A stretch of DNA of 64,000 nucleotides from Streptomyces sp. NBC_00878 (GCF_026341515.1 NZ_JAPEOK010000001.1:2728001-2792000), one strand, 5' to 3'; positions 1-10,127 are shown, counted from the stretch's first letter. Translations and numbers: made by a program. Notes: generated by a model not told the origin, from the sequence alone.

Positions 1-141
1 GCTGTCCATGAAAGTCGTCGCCAGGAGGATGCCTACGGCGAAGATGCGCCCGGCCCCGGCGAGCGTACGCCGGGCCCTGTGCACTCCCGCTCGGGAGAGC
101 GCCTCGCGGGAGGGCCAGAGCATCCAGACGTTCTCCGTCAT
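1..141 (-). CDS. N-terminal fragment of a probable membrane protein, possibly a sensor kinase (runs off left edge)
   Basis: An ATG at 141 opens a reading frame that continues to the window edge (47 residues seen). An AGGAG ribosome-binding site lies about 10 bases upstream, inside the end of the preceding small ORF, so the two would be translationally coupled. The visible part has a basic stretch followed by a hydrophobic run (RIFAVGILLATTF) that looks like a first membrane segment. In Streptomyces coelicolor a two-component kinase lies in this neighbourhood beside parE, which makes a sensor kinase a reasonable guess. Nothing in the 47 residues proves it. Confidence 0.35.
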   Translation of the reverse strand, partial: MTENVWMLWPSREALSRAGVHRARRTLAGAGRIFAVGILLATTFMDS

Positions 142-147
142 ACACGC

Positions 148-246
148 TCAGCTCCTGTCCGTCGTTATCCGACGGGTGCGGAACTGGCGAGTGATCACCA
201 GGACGGCAACGGCGAGGATCACCAATGCGTCGACGAGCCCGGACAT
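148..246 (-). CDS. 32-residue single-membrane-span peptide (possibly a truncated DUF1453/CcdC-type protein)
   Basis: ATG at 246 is preceded by GGAGG with a 5-base spacer, a strong start. The product is MSGLVDALVILAVAVLVITR followed by a short basic tail, and it ends at a TGA two codons before the ATG of the next gene, in the same frame. The hydrophobic span followed by QFRTRR resembles my memory of the N-terminus of DUF1453-type membrane proteins, which are far longer. It may therefore be a truncated remnant or a genuine micropeptide coupled to the downstream gene. Upstream in-frame sequence to 405 has no better start. Confidence 0.35.
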   Translation of the reverse strand: MSGLVDALVILAVAVLVITRQFRTRRITTDRS

Positions 247-498
247 CGCGGCCTCCGTGTGCGAGGAAGTGCGGGTGCCGACAGCGGGCACTGCCGACGC
301 CTTCGACGCTACGGAAACGGGCAGGTCGGCAGATCGGAGCCAGGGTGGATCATGGGTGGATCCCGGGAGTGCCCCGTCTCCACCCGCGGGTGGAGACGCC
401 CTCACGGACGCCTCTTGGCCCGATGTCCGACGGGACGACGCCCGACAGGACAGCGCCCGCCGCGACCCCTCGCGGTCCCGGCGGGCTCACCGCACCGA

Positions 499-2622
499 CT
501 ACGCGTCGATGCGCGAACGGTCCAGCGTCGCCGCGGAGCTGGAGATGAACTCCTTGCGCGGGGCGACGTCGTTGCCCATCAGCAGGTCGAACACCTGCTC
601 AGAGGCCTCCAGATCGGAGATGTTGATCCGGCGCAGCGTACGGAAGCGCGGGTCCATGGTGGTCTCGGCCAGCTGGTCGGCGTCCATCTCGCCGAGGCCC
701 TTGTAGCGCTGGATCGAGTCCTTGTACCGCACGTTCTTGCGCTGGAGCTCCAGCGCGGTCTCTCGCAGCTCGCGGTCCGAGTACGTGTAGATGTACTTGT
801 CCTGGCCCTTCTTGGGCTGGCTGAGCTCGATGCGGTGCAGCGGCGGGACCGCCGCGAACACCCGCCCGGCCTCGACCATCGGCCGCATGTAGCGCTGGAA
901 GAGTGTCAGCAGCAGGATGCGGATGTGCGCGCCGTCGACATCGGCGTCGACGAGAAGAATGATCTTTCCGTAGCGCGCCGCGTCGATGTCGAAGGTCCGG
1001 CCGGACCCGGCTCCTATGACCTGGATGATCGCGCCGCACTCGGCGTTCTTCAGCATGTCCGTGACGGACGCCTTCTGGACGTTGAGGATCTTTCCGCGGA
1101 TCGGCAGCAGCGCCTGGAACTCCGAGTTCCGGGCGAGCTTGGCGGTGCCGAGCGCGGAGTCTCCCTCGACGATGAACAGCTCGCTGCGGTCCACGTCGTC
1201 GCTGCGGCAGTCGGCGAGCTTGGCGGGCAGCGAGGAGGACTCCAGGGCCGTCTTCCTGCGCTGCGCGTCCTTGTGCTGACGGGCCGCGATGCGCGTACGG
1301 GCGGCGGAGACGGCCTTCTCCATGACGACTCGGGCCTGCGCGGCCGCATCCCGCTTCGTGGAGGTCAGGAAGTCCTTGAGCTCCTTGGAGACCACGTTCG
1401 TCACGATCCGGCGGGCCGCCGAGGTGCCGAGGACTTCCTTGGTCTGGCCCTCGAACTGCGGTTCGGCAAGGCGGACCGTGACGACAGCCGTGAGGCCCTC
1501 CAGGGCGTCGTCCTTGACGATGTCGTCCTCGGCGACGCGCAGCAGCTTCTTGGTGCGCAGTACCTCGTTCATCGTCTTCGCGACGGCCTGCTCGAAGCCC
1601 GCTACGTGGGTGCCGCCCTTGGGCGTGGCGATGATGTTCACGAACGACTTCAGGGTCGTGTCATAGCCGGTGCCCCAGCGCATCGCCACGTCGACGCCCA
1701 GTTCGCGGGTGACCTCGGTGGGCGTCATCTGCCCGTGGTCGTCCAGGACCGGGACCGTCTCCTTGAAGGTGCCCTGCCCGGAGAAGCGGAGGACGTCGCA
1801 GACGGGCTTGTCGGTGGCCAGGTACTCGCAGAACTCACTGATGCCGCCGTCGAAGCGGAAGGACTCCTCGCCCTTGCTGCCGCCCTCCCCCAGCCCGAAC
1901 TCGTCGCGGACGACGATGGTCAGGCCGGGCACCAGGAAGGCGGTCTGCCGGGCGCGCTGGTGCAGGTGGTCCAGGGAGAGCTTCGCGTCCTTGAGGAAGA
2001 TCTGCCGGTCGGCCCAGTAGCGCACGCGCGTGCCGGTGCGAGTCTTGGGGATCCTCTTGAGCTTGCGCAGCCCGCTCGACGCGTCGAACGCGGCCTCGGC
2101 CCCGTCCCCCTTGAACGCTCCGGGGGTCCCTCGGCGGAAGCTCACCTCGTGGGTGTGACCTCCGCGGTCCACCTGGACGTCCAGACGGGCCGAGAGGGCG
2201 TTCACCACTGAGGCGCCCACGCCGTGCAGGCCGCCGGAGGCGGCGTACGAGCCGCCGCCGAACTTGCCGCCGGCGTGCAGCTTGGTCATCACGACCTCGA
2301 CGCCGGACATGCCGGTCTTGGGCTCGACGTCGACCGGGATGCCTCGGCCGTTGTCCCGCACCTCGACCGAGCCGTCGTCGTGAAGGGTCACGTCGATGTG
2401 GTCGCAGTAGCCTCCGAGGGCCTCGTCCACGGAGTTGTCGATGATCTCCCACAGGCAGTGCATCAGACCGCGGCTGTCGGTCGACCCGATGTACATGCCC
2501 GGGCGCTTCCGCACGGCCTCGAGCCCCTCGAGGACGAGCAGGTGCCGCGCGGTGTAGTTGGAACCGTCCCGGTCTGCTCCGGTCAGCAGCGCTGTGGACG
2601 GCACGGACGTCTCGGCGGTCAC
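499..2622 (-). CDS. parE: DNA topoisomerase IV subunit B (type IIA topoisomerase, ATPase subunit)
   Basis: A 707-residue protein, full length for the GyrB/ParE family. The GHKL ATPase domain is at the N-terminus (EIIDNSVDEAL near residue 59, DNGRGIP near 90, GLHGVGASVVNAL near 131). The transducer domain follows, then the TOPRIM domain with EGDSALG near residue 486 and LVDADVDGAHI further on, and the C-terminal RYKGLGEMD motif. It would pair with a ParC/GyrA subunit to decatenate or relax DNA; no A subunit is in the window. Because gyrB normally sits near oriC with gyrA, recF and dnaN, and because hrdB and a trypsin-like protease are neighbours here as in S. coelicolor, this is the second, ParE-type copy rather than gyrB. 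The GTG/ATG at 2622 fits the family N-terminus. Confidence 0.9.
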   Translation of the reverse strand: MTAETSVPSTALLTGADRDGSNYTARHLLVLEGLEAVRKRPGMYIGSTDSRGLMHCLWEIIDNSVDEALGGYCDHIDVTLHDDGSVEVRDNGRGIPVDVEPKTGMSGVEVVMTKLHAGGKFGGGSYAASGGLHGVGASVVNALSARLDVQVDRGGHTHEVSFRRGTPGAFKGDGAEAAFDASSGLRKLKRIPKTRTGTRVRYWADRQIFLKDAKLSLDHLHQRARQTAFLVPGLTIVVRDEFGLGEGGSKGEESFRFDGGISEFCEYLATDKPVCDVLRFSGQGTFKETVPVLDDHGQMTPTEVTRELGVDVAMRWGTGYDTTLKSFVNIIATPKGGTHVAGFEQAVAKTMNEVLRTKKLLRVAEDDIVKDDALEGLTAVVTVRLAEPQFEGQTKEVLGTSAARRIVTNVVSKELKDFLTSTKRDAAAQARVVMEKAVSAARTRIAARQHKDAQRRKTALESSSLPAKLADCRSDDVDRSELFIVEGDSALGTAKLARNSEFQALLPIRGKILNVQKASVTDMLKNAECGAIIQVIGAGSGRTFDIDAARYGKIILLVDADVDGAHIRILLLTLFQRYMRPMVEAGRVFAAVPPLHRIELSQPKKGQDKYIYTYSDRELRETALELQRKNVRYKDSIQRYKGLGEMDADQLAETTMDPRFRTLRRINISDLEASEQVFDLLMGNDVAPRKEFISSSAATLDRSRIDA

Positions 2623-3061
2623 GCGGTTCGCTCCTCGCTGAATTTCAGATGTGGCCCTTTTGGGTAAGGGCCCGGCTTCGGTCGCCGCTCCGAGGGTACC
2701 GAGGCCTGGTAGAGCCGTTGTAACGCCACCCTCGTCCGAAACTCAGACTAGACCAGAGTCGCATGCGTGTTCGATCCCTCGTTGGAGTGAAGTACATATC
2801 ACGTTCCCTTCCAGGCATGAACCATTTAGGCTCCGGGCACGTCCTCAAGAACAACCGGCAAGCCAGCCGGGAGGACTGAACCTGACAGAGCGCGAACCCG
2901 TAAGACACGAAGACACGCAATACGGCTCATTCGCCGCCAACCGGCAGCAGACAGCCGACTCGGAAAGATTTTTTCGAGGAAGAGCCACGAGCGGGAACGT
3001 TTTCGGCCTGGTTGGATGTTGACCCTGGTACGACAGCTCGTCGAGCTAGAGAAGAGGCGAC
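2623..3061. other. Divergent intergenic region between parE and the 3062 gene
   Basis: 438 bases without a convincing ORF. It must hold the parE promoter (leftward) and the promoter of the small gene at 3062 (rightward). There is an AT-rich patch near 2966-2975 (GATTTTTTCG) and a TTGACC at 3019, but I could not assign a complete -35/-10 pair with confidence. No repeat or RNA gene was recognised. Confidence 0.5.
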
Positions 3062-3292
3062 GTGACTACTGTTCTGACCCCCGCGAGCCCGCTGACGGCC
3101 GCTGACCGCTGCGACCGTTGCGGCGCCCAGGCATATCTGCGCGTCGTCCTCCTCAGCGGTGGTGAACTGCTCTTCTGTGCCCACCACGGGCGCAAGTTCG
3201 AGCCGGAACTCAAGAAGATCGCCGCTGAGATACAGGACGAGACGGAGCGGCTGACGACCGCCCCGGCAAGCGCCAACGACGAAGAGCACTGA
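3062..3292 (+). CDS. Small conserved actinobacterial protein with Cys/His pairs (DUF7455-like)
   Basis: GTG start at 3062 with GAAGAGG upstream; 76 residues. The sequence holds CDRCGAQAY near residue 17 and FCAHHGRKF near 38, which could bind a metal in a CxxC...CxxH arrangement, followed by a charged amphipathic C-terminus. Proteins of this size and pattern sit beside hrdB/parE in many Streptomyces. Function is unknown. It faces the protease gene downstream and shares a strong hairpin terminator with it. Confidence 0.75.
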   Translation: MTTVLTPASPLTAADRCDRCGAQAYLRVVLLSGGELLFCAHHGRKFEPELKKIAAEIQDETERLTTAPASANDEEH

Positions 3293-3334
3293 CACTTCGC
3301 GCAGACGACGAGCCATCTCCGGCACAGGCCGGTT

Positions 3335-3371
3335 CGGGCGGTCGCCCCTGAGTCTCAGGGGCGACCGCCCG
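3335..3371. terminator. Bidirectional hairpin terminator
   Basis: Perfect 17-bp inverted repeat (arm CGGGCGGTCGCCCCTGA) around a 3-base centre, lying between the convergent ends of the 3062 gene and the protease gene. Confidence 0.8.
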
Positions 3372-3403
3372 TGCTCGTGCTCCCCGACACCGCCAGACGG
3401 CTC

Positions 3404-4219
3404 TCAGCGGGTCTCTCCGAGCGTTGTCACGACCTCCGAGACTCGCGTGTAGACACCGGGGCTGCCGGCCCGCCCACAGCCGCTCCCCCACGACACAAGG
3501 CCGATCAGTTCCCCCTGAGCGACCAGGGGCCCGCCACTGTCCCCCTGACAGGCGTCCCGGCCGCCGGCCCGCTCTCCCGCGCACAGCATGGAACCGGCGA
3601 GGTACCTTCCGTCCGCGTTCCCCGGATAGGCCTTCTCGCAGAGCGCGTCGGGCAGCACCTGCACACGCGCTGCCCGCAGAGAGGTCGCGTAGTCGCCGCC
3701 CCCCGTGGTGTCGCCCCAGCCGTAGACCACAGCGCCCGTACCGGGCTCGTACGCGGCACTGCCGGGGCCCGCCATGCGGATGACCGAGCTCGCGGCGAGC
3801 GGTTCCGCGAGGGTGAGAACGGCGAAGTCCCCGGCGTTCGTGTAGCTGTCGTAGCGCGGGTTGATCCAGGTGTCGCGTACGGCGATCTCCGTGCCCCCGT
3901 CCGACAGGAGATCCCCGCGTCCCGCGATGACCCTCAGATCGCGGACCTGCCCAGGAGGTGCGCCCAACACCTCCTCACTCAGGCAGTGGGCCGCGGTCAG
4001 CACCGTCGACGGGCCGATCACCACACCCCCGCAGAACTGCCCCGCACGCGTACCCCCGAACCGGTCACGGCTGGACAGGGCGACGGTCCAGGGGCTCTCG
4101 GAGATCTCGACCGGATAGCCACCGATGACGACATCGGCCGTCGCGGGGGCAGGACAAGCCAGCGGTATCGCGGCCACCGTGGCCGCGACGGCCAGCGCTC
4201 GGGCGAAGGGACGACGCAT
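3404..4219 (-). CDS. Secreted trypsin-like serine protease (family S1)
   Basis: 271 residues starting MRRPFARALAVAATVAA, a Sec signal peptide with a basic N-region, a hydrophobic core and an Ala-x-Ala cleavage region near TATADVVIGG. The mature enzyme begins with the VIGG motif typical of S1 peptidases. The triad is visible: TAAHC (His), GDFAVL (Asp), GDSGGP (Ser). Aspartate is present six residues before the active Ser region (RDACQGDSGGP), which is the trypsin S1-pocket position and predicts cleavage after Arg/Lys. It is extracellular and a stand-alone gene between hrdB and the 3062 gene. Confidence 0.88.
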   Translation of the reverse strand: MRRPFARALAVAATVAAIPLACPAPATADVVIGGYPVEISESPWTVALSSRDRFGGTRAGQFCGGVVIGPSTVLTAAHCLSEEVLGAPPGQVRDLRVIAGRGDLLSDGGTEIAVRDTWINPRYDSYTNAGDFAVLTLAEPLAASSVIRMAGPGSAAYEPGTGAVVYGWGDTTGGGDYATSLRAARVQVLPDALCEKAYPGNADGRYLAGSMLCAGERAGGRDACQGDSGGPLVAQGELIGLVSWGSGCGRAGSPGVYTRVSEVVTTLGETR

Positions 4220-4296
4220 GCGCGCTCCTCACTCTGGGGTTGCCATGAGACACCCAGCGTGATCCAGCCGGCGGCGGTCCGCACTCCGCACAGACT

Positions 4297-4332
4297 GAGG
4301 GCCCGGCTCCCTGGGCGGGAAACCGGGCCCTC
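4297..4332. terminator. Hairpin terminator downstream of hrdB
   Basis: Inverted repeat GAGGGCCCGG / CCGGGCCCTC with a 16-base loop, 20 bases past the hrdB stop codon on the minus strand. Confidence 0.65.
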
Positions 4333-4351
4333 GGTGACGTACTGCCGAGAC

Positions 4352-5893
<1,542 letters not shown>

Positions 5894-6299
5894 GAACAAC
5901 CTCTCGGAACGTTGGAAAACGGCTTCCGGCCCCGTCCACAACGGACAGGAACCGACGACCGCCGACTTGGGGATGGGCCGACGGCGCGGGCGGGGGCCGG
6001 GAAGAGTCACAGCGCCTCGAACGGCGTCTGTATTCCCTACTCGGCTGCCACCTCTTAGGTCATCGCGCTGCTCCCAGGAGCGTTACGCCCAATCTGCGTG
6101 GCCCGAGTCACACCCCGTAAGTGATCAAAAGCTCCCAGATGCGGTCAGAGGTGGTCAGCCGATGGTCTCAGTACCCCATCGCACCGCCGGACCCCGCCGG
6201 ATTTGAGAAGCATCCATTGGGGTCCGGCGGCAGATGGTTCGCCGGCCAAGCGATGCCACTCGGGCACCCGCCACCGACCGCTCCACCCTCGGTGCGCGG
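5894..6299. other. hrdB upstream region and whiH 3' flank
   Basis: About 400 bases with no gene. It must contain the hrdB promoters. A GGGAAT sits on the minus strand at 6032-6037, which resembles the -35 of sigma-R promoters, but the GTT at the required distance is missing, so I do not call it. No other element was recognised. Confidence 0.45.
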
Positions 6300-7187
6300 T
6301 CAGTGCTCACGCGGCGCGGGCACGACGCGCTCCACCTCGGGGTGGACGGTGAGCAGTTGACGCATGGCCGCCTCGGCGCCCGACCCGTCACCGGCGGCGA
6401 GGGCGTCGACGATGCGGGCGTGGTGCCCGAGAGAGGCCTCGGTCGGCCGGTCGCAGCCCGTGACCGGGTTGCCGGAGACCTGGAGCGCGGCGGACACGAT
6501 CCCGGAGAGGTGCTCCAGCATGCGGTTGCCGGAGACCTGGATGAGCAGGGAGTGGAACTCCGCGTCGGCGCGCGAGAAGGTGAGCGCGTCACCCTGCCCC
6601 ATGGCGTGCACCATGATCTCGACCATGTCGCCGAGCCGCTGCTGCACCTCCTCTCGCCCGTGTCCGGCGGCGAGGCGGGCGGCGAGGGGCTCGATCGTCC
6701 AGCGCAGCTCGCTCAGCTCGCGCCGCTGGTCGTCGCGCTGCGGCCCGAAGGCCCGCCACTCGATGATGTCCGGGTCAAGGAGGTTCCAGTCGCTGACCGG
6801 GCGCACGCGCGTGCCGACATTGGGGCGGGCACTGACCAGGCCCTTCGCCTCAAGAACGCGGAGTGACTCACGGACGACGGTACGGGACACCTCGAAGCGC
6901 TGGCCGATCTCCTCGGGCACGAGCGGGCGGTCCGCACCCAGGTCGCCGGAGACGATCATCTGCCCCAGTTGCTGGACCAGTTGGCCATGCAGGCCGCGGC
7001 CGCGGCTGCCGGCGGTACGCCGACCCATGCGGCCCAGCTCCGGGTCCGTGCCGTCCCACACGGAGGCACTGAGGCGGTCTACGCCGGGGACCTCCCCGTA
7101 GGGATAGCGGTCGAGTTCGCCCGGGCCGGCGAGACCGGAGTCTGCGGTGCGGGCGGTGGTCATCATGGTGTGCGCAAGGGTACTCAC
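6300..7187 (-). CDS. whiH: Sporulation regulator WhiH (GntR family, FadR subfamily)
   Basis: 295 residues from a GTG at 7187 that has AAAGGA four bases upstream. A non-conserved N-terminus of about 65 residues precedes a GntR winged-helix (LHGQLVQQLGQMIVSGDL, then EEIGQRFEVSRTVVRESLRVLEAKGLV), followed by an all-helical FCD ligand-binding domain with conserved acidic/His positions. It acts on aerial hyphae, where it is needed for sporulation septation. The position next to hrdB is the same as in S. coelicolor. A sigma-WhiG-like -10 lies upstream. Confidence 0.92.
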   Translation of the reverse strand: MSTLAHTMMTTARTADSGLAGPGELDRYPYGEVPGVDRLSASVWDGTDPELGRMGRRTAGSRGRGLHGQLVQQLGQMIVSGDLGADRPLVPEEIGQRFEVSRTVVRESLRVLEAKGLVSARPNVGTRVRPVSDWNLLDPDIIEWRAFGPQRDDQRRELSELRWTIEPLAARLAAGHGREEVQQRLGDMVEIMVHAMGQGDALTFSRADAEFHSLLIQVSGNRMLEHLSGIVSAALQVSGNPVTGCDRPTEASLGHHARIVDALAAGDGSGAEAAMRQLLTVHPEVERVVPAPREH

Positions 7188-7279
7188 GGATCCTTTGTCG
7201 GCGCCGTCTCCAACTCCCTTGAGGTCTTTGGTGAAAAGCACACGAAAGGGTGATCGCTCACCCCATCGCAATTGACGCC

Positions 7280-7287
7280 TTATCGGA
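7280..7287 (-). promoter_or_regulatory. Candidate sigma-WhiG -10 element of whiH
   Basis: On the minus strand, TCCGATAA lies about 95 bases before the whiH start. The sigma-WhiG/FliA-type consensus is TAAA-N15-GCCGATAA; seven of eight -10 bases match. The -35 match is poor (CACA at about 15 bases). whiH is a known sigma-WhiG target. Confidence 0.55.
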
Positions 7288-7349
7288 AAGAAATGGGCGT
7301 TCTGTGTGGAGTTGCGCGCACGAGGGGAACGCATGTGCACGGACGGTCG

Positions 7350-9113
7350 TCATCGGACCCTGCTCCGCAGGGTGGTGAGCAGATATGCGCAGAGCAGTGC
7401 GCTGAGCGACAACGTCAGTGCGCCACCGACGGGTTGGACGATCACCCGCGCCACGGCGGCCAGGTAGCGCTCGCCCCCGAACGGCCACTGGATCAGCACG
7501 AGCTCGCGCAGCCGGGTCGAGAGCCCGGCGGCGGTCCGCACGGACGGCCCCTCGAAGACCTTCTGCACCAGCGGTACGACGAGGACCGGTACGGCGAGTA
7601 CCGCCGCCAGTCCGGCGGTCGCCGACCGGAAGATCCCGGCCGCCAGGACGCCCGCCCAGGCGCAGCCCACCACGAGGCCGATCCAACTCGCGCTCAGCGA
7701 AAGCCAGTCCTCGGGAACTCCGGCGAGCTCCCGTCCGTAGACGAGGTAGAGCAGTTCGGCGTCCACACCCACCGCGAGGAGGGCCAGCATCAGCGCGGTG
7801 GCGGCGGCGACGAGGAGTTTGGCGGCGAGCATCCCCAGGCGGCGGGGGACGGTCCCGCGATCGGCGGCCAGGGCGGGATGGCGGAACTCGTCGCCGAAGG
7901 CGATGGCGCCGAGCAGTCCCGCCCCGAGCGCCGCGGGCGGCAGCGGGAATTCCCGCGGCCACGCGGCGAGCAGACGCGGCTGCGGCGTGTGTCCCGCTCT
8001 GGCCAGGAGCATGGAGACGAGGGCGGAAGTGACGAGCACGGCGGCGGCGGTGAGATAGCCGGTGGCGACCCCGGCCGCGCGGCGCAGTTCGTAGCGCAGC
8101 GGCCGCAAGGGGCTGGCGCCCGGCCTGACGGTGATGGGCGGCGGAAGGAGCGACAGTTCGTCGGCGCGCGCCACCTCCACGGTTCGCGCGGGCTGCTCGG
8201 CCTCCTGAGCGTCGCTCGCGGGATGCTGCGCGGGGACAGGTCCCATGTCGCCGATCTCGTCCGCGAGTTGGTGTACGAGGATGCTGTGGCGGTACGCGGT
8301 TTCGCCGACGTCGGCGCACGTGCTGCCGTACACGGAGAGCCGGTTGCCTGCCTCCCGTACGACTTCCACGGAGCGGCGAGTGGTACGGGCCTCCTTGGCG
8401 AGCAGGCCGCCGAGCCGGGCGGCGTGCGGGCTGCGGACGGCGACGCGGGGCCGGAGACGGGTGCGGGCGAAGTCGGCGACCTCCTGGTCGGCGACCAGCC
8501 TGCCCCCTTCCAGCGTGACGACCCGGTCGGCGGTCCGCGCGGCCTCCTTGGGGTCGTCCGTGGTGAGCAGCACGGTGCCGCCCCCGGCGGCGTGGGCTCG
8601 CAGAATCCCGTGCAGCCAGCGGCCCTCGCGGGCGGAGAGCCCGTCGGCGGCGGCGTCGAGCACGAGCGTGTGCGGGTCGGACAGCAGGGCACAGGCCAGG
8701 CCGAGGCGACGGTCCATGCCGCGCGAGAGTGTGCTCAGACGCTGGTCGCGCAGGCTGACCAGGCCAACCACCTCAAGGACGTCGTCGGCGCGCTGGGCCG
8801 GTACGCCCGCCGCCGCGCACAGCATCCGGAGTTGACCGCGGACCGTGCGGGCGGGATGGCCGGGCACCTCTCCGAGGAGCACGCCGACCTCGCGCAAGGG
8901 ATGGGCGATGCGGTGCAGCGGGCGGCCTCTGAAGTAGGTGATTCCACGGCCCTGTTGAAGTTCGAGCATGAGCCTGAGCGCCGTAGTCTTGCCCGCGCCC
9001 GGGGCTCCGAGGAGCACAGTGACGCGGCCCGCGGGCACCTCGAAGGAGACATCGTCGACGGCGGGGGGAAGCTCCTTGCGGGCGTTGCTGGTCAGTCCGA
9101 TGGCCTGGATCAC
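7350..9113 (-). CDS. ABC ATPase fused to an ABC-2-type membrane region, with degenerate ATPase motifs
   Basis: 587 residues from a GTG at 9113 (VIQAIGLTSNARKEL). The N-terminal domain has an intact Walker A (GAPGAGKT, residues 36-43) and a signature LSRGM near 129. Walker B reads LVLDA at 150-154, so the catalytic Glu is replaced by Ala, and the switch region reads TTDDP near 184-188, without the usual His. The second half has about six hydrophobic segments (for example TGYLTAAAVLVTSALVSML and LLVAAATALMLALLAVGV), as in ABC-2 permeases. It may be a regulatory or very slow ATPase, or the partner of an active half. It lies directly upstream of whiH in orientation, separated by 162 bases. Substrate unknown. 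Confidence 0.75.
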   Translation of the reverse strand: MIQAIGLTSNARKELPPAVDDVSFEVPAGRVTVLLGAPGAGKTTALRLMLELQQGRGITYFRGRPLHRIAHPLREVGVLLGEVPGHPARTVRGQLRMLCAAAGVPAQRADDVLEVVGLVSLRDQRLSTLSRGMDRRLGLACALLSDPHTLVLDAAADGLSAREGRWLHGILRAHAAGGGTVLLTTDDPKEAARTADRVVTLEGGRLVADQEVADFARTRLRPRVAVRSPHAARLGGLLAKEARTTRRSVEVVREAGNRLSVYGSTCADVGETAYRHSILVHQLADEIGDMGPVPAQHPASDAQEAEQPARTVEVARADELSLLPPPITVRPGASPLRPLRYELRRAAGVATGYLTAAAVLVTSALVSMLLARAGHTPQPRLLAAWPREFPLPPAALGAGLLGAIAFGDEFRHPALAADRGTVPRRLGMLAAKLLVAAATALMLALLAVGVDAELLYLVYGRELAGVPEDWLSLSASWIGLVVGCAWAGVLAAGIFRSATAGLAAVLAVPVLVVPLVQKVFEGPSVRTAAGLSTRLRELVLIQWPFGGERYLAAVARVIVQPVGGALTLSLSALLCAYLLTTLRSRVR

Positions 9114-9229
9114 CCAAAGCAAGATAGCGCGATATGTACGGTTTCTCGGTGATCTCGGGTGTGCTGAACGGGCCGCCCCATGCCCGTCGGACCACTTGGC
9201 CGGACCGCGGATCTCCGGGGCATCAGGTC

Positions 9230-9340
9230 GTGACGCGGCTCCCGGAGCGGTGACTGGTCCCGGCACGGTTCCAGGGCGGTGACCGATCTCGGCTCGGTTC
9301 CAGGGTGGTGACCGGTCTCGGCTCGGCTCCCAGGGCCGTG
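9230..9340. repeat. Degenerate 29-bp tandem repeat just past the Nudix gene stop
   Basis: Three 29-30-bp units of the form GTGACCGGTCTCGGCTCGGT plus a short tail start at 9250, 9279 and 9308. A partial unit precedes them at 9230. The array ends at the stop codon of the Nudix gene. Confidence 0.7.
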
Positions 9341-10099
9341 TCAGACCTCGGGACGGAGCATCGGCGGGTTGAGCAGCGTGGCGCCGCCCGCGCGGAACAG
9401 CTGGGCCGGGCGACCGCCCTGGCGGGTCGTCGTACCGCCCGTGGGCACGAGGAAGCCCGGTGTGCCGGTGACCTTGCGGTGGAAGTTGCGGGGGTCCAGC
9501 GCCACGCCCCACACCGCCTCGTACACCCGGCGCAGTTCGCCGACCGTGAACTCCGTCGGGCAGAAGGCGGTGGCCAGCGACGAGTACTCGATCTTCGAAC
9601 GGGCGCGCTCCACTCCGTCCGCCAGGATCTGCGCGTGATCGAAAGCGAGGGGCACGGCCTGTTCACCGTCGCGGCCGTAACCGCCCTGCTGAAGCAGTTC
9701 CTGGACGGGCGCCCAGCGCGCGCTGTTCGCGTCTCCGCCTGCCCTGGGCGCGGGCAGATCGGGGGCGAGCGCGAGATGCGCGACGCTGACGACCCTCATG
9801 CGCGGGTCGCGCTTCGGATCGCCGTAGGTCGCGAGCTGCTCCAGGTGCGCGCCGTTGGCCTGCGCGGGGGCCGTCTGGTCATGGGCGCACAGCCCGGTCT
9901 CCTCGCTCAGTTCCCGCGCCGCTGCCTGTGCCAGGTCCTCGTCCGGCCGTACGAAGCCGCCGGGCAGCGCCCACCGCCCCTGAAAGGGCGGCTCACCCCT
10001 CCGCACCGCCAGTGCGCACAGGGCATGGCGACGCACGGTCAGCACGACGAGGTCAACGGTGACGGCGAACGGCGGGAAGGCTGACGGGTCGTAGGGCAT
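9341..10099 (-). CDS. Nudix hydrolase with NrtR-type winged-helix DNA-binding domain (regulator)
   Basis: 252 residues. The Nudix domain follows MPYDPSAFPPFAVTVDLVVL, and the Nudix box is complete (G-x5-E-x7-REL-x-EE-x-GL at GGFVRPDEDLAQ...). The C-terminal 80 residues (EFTVGELRRVYEAVWG, then DPRNFHRKV) match the NrtR winged helix, so this is most likely a sensor-regulator that binds or cleaves a nucleotide sugar or NAD-related ligand. Start choice: a -10-like TATGAT lies exactly six bases before the ATG at 10099, predicting a leaderless message. A GTG at 10231 overlapping the upstream stop (GTGA) is the alternative and would add 44 residues that look non-conserved. A dyad overlaps the promoter. 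Confidence 0.82.
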   Translation of the reverse strand: MPYDPSAFPPFAVTVDLVVLTVRRHALCALAVRRGEPPFQGRWALPGGFVRPDEDLAQAAARELSEETGLCAHDQTAPAQANGAHLEQLATYGDPKRDPRMRVVSVAHLALAPDLPAPRAGGDANSARWAPVQELLQQGGYGRDGEQAVPLAFDHAQILADGVERARSKIEYSSLATAFCPTEFTVGELRRVYEAVWGVALDPRNFHRKVTGTPGFLVPTGGTTTRQGGRPAQLFRAGGATLLNPPMLRPEV

Positions 10100-10105
10100 G
10101 CCGAG

Positions 10106-10127
10106 ATCATAGTCGTCTGCCTGACGA
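10106..10127 (-). promoter_or_regulatory. Leaderless promoter -10 and overlapping operator for the Nudix regulator
   Basis: The minus strand reads TATGAT at 10111-10106, seven bases before the ATG at 10099. The adjacent TCGTC-TGCCT-GACGA (10113-10127) is a perfect 5-bp dyad that extends imperfectly (ATAGTCGTC versus TTTATCGTC). The operator would cover the -10 to spacer region, fitting autorepression. Confidence 0.65.

Noticed and set aside
79..2211. Very long plus-strand open frame opposite parE
   Set aside because: It mirrors parE in a GC-rich strand; composition is Arg/Gly/Val-rich without any family motif, and parE explains the region.
2623..3061. tRNA or small RNA gene in the parE intergenic region
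   Set aside because: No cloverleaf arms, T-loop GTTCGA-x-TC context or terminator hairpin could be made out.
6032..6037. GGGAAT on the minus strand as a sigma-R promoter for hrdB
   Set aside because: The required GTT about 18 bases downstream is missing; a GTT only 9 bases away does not fit.
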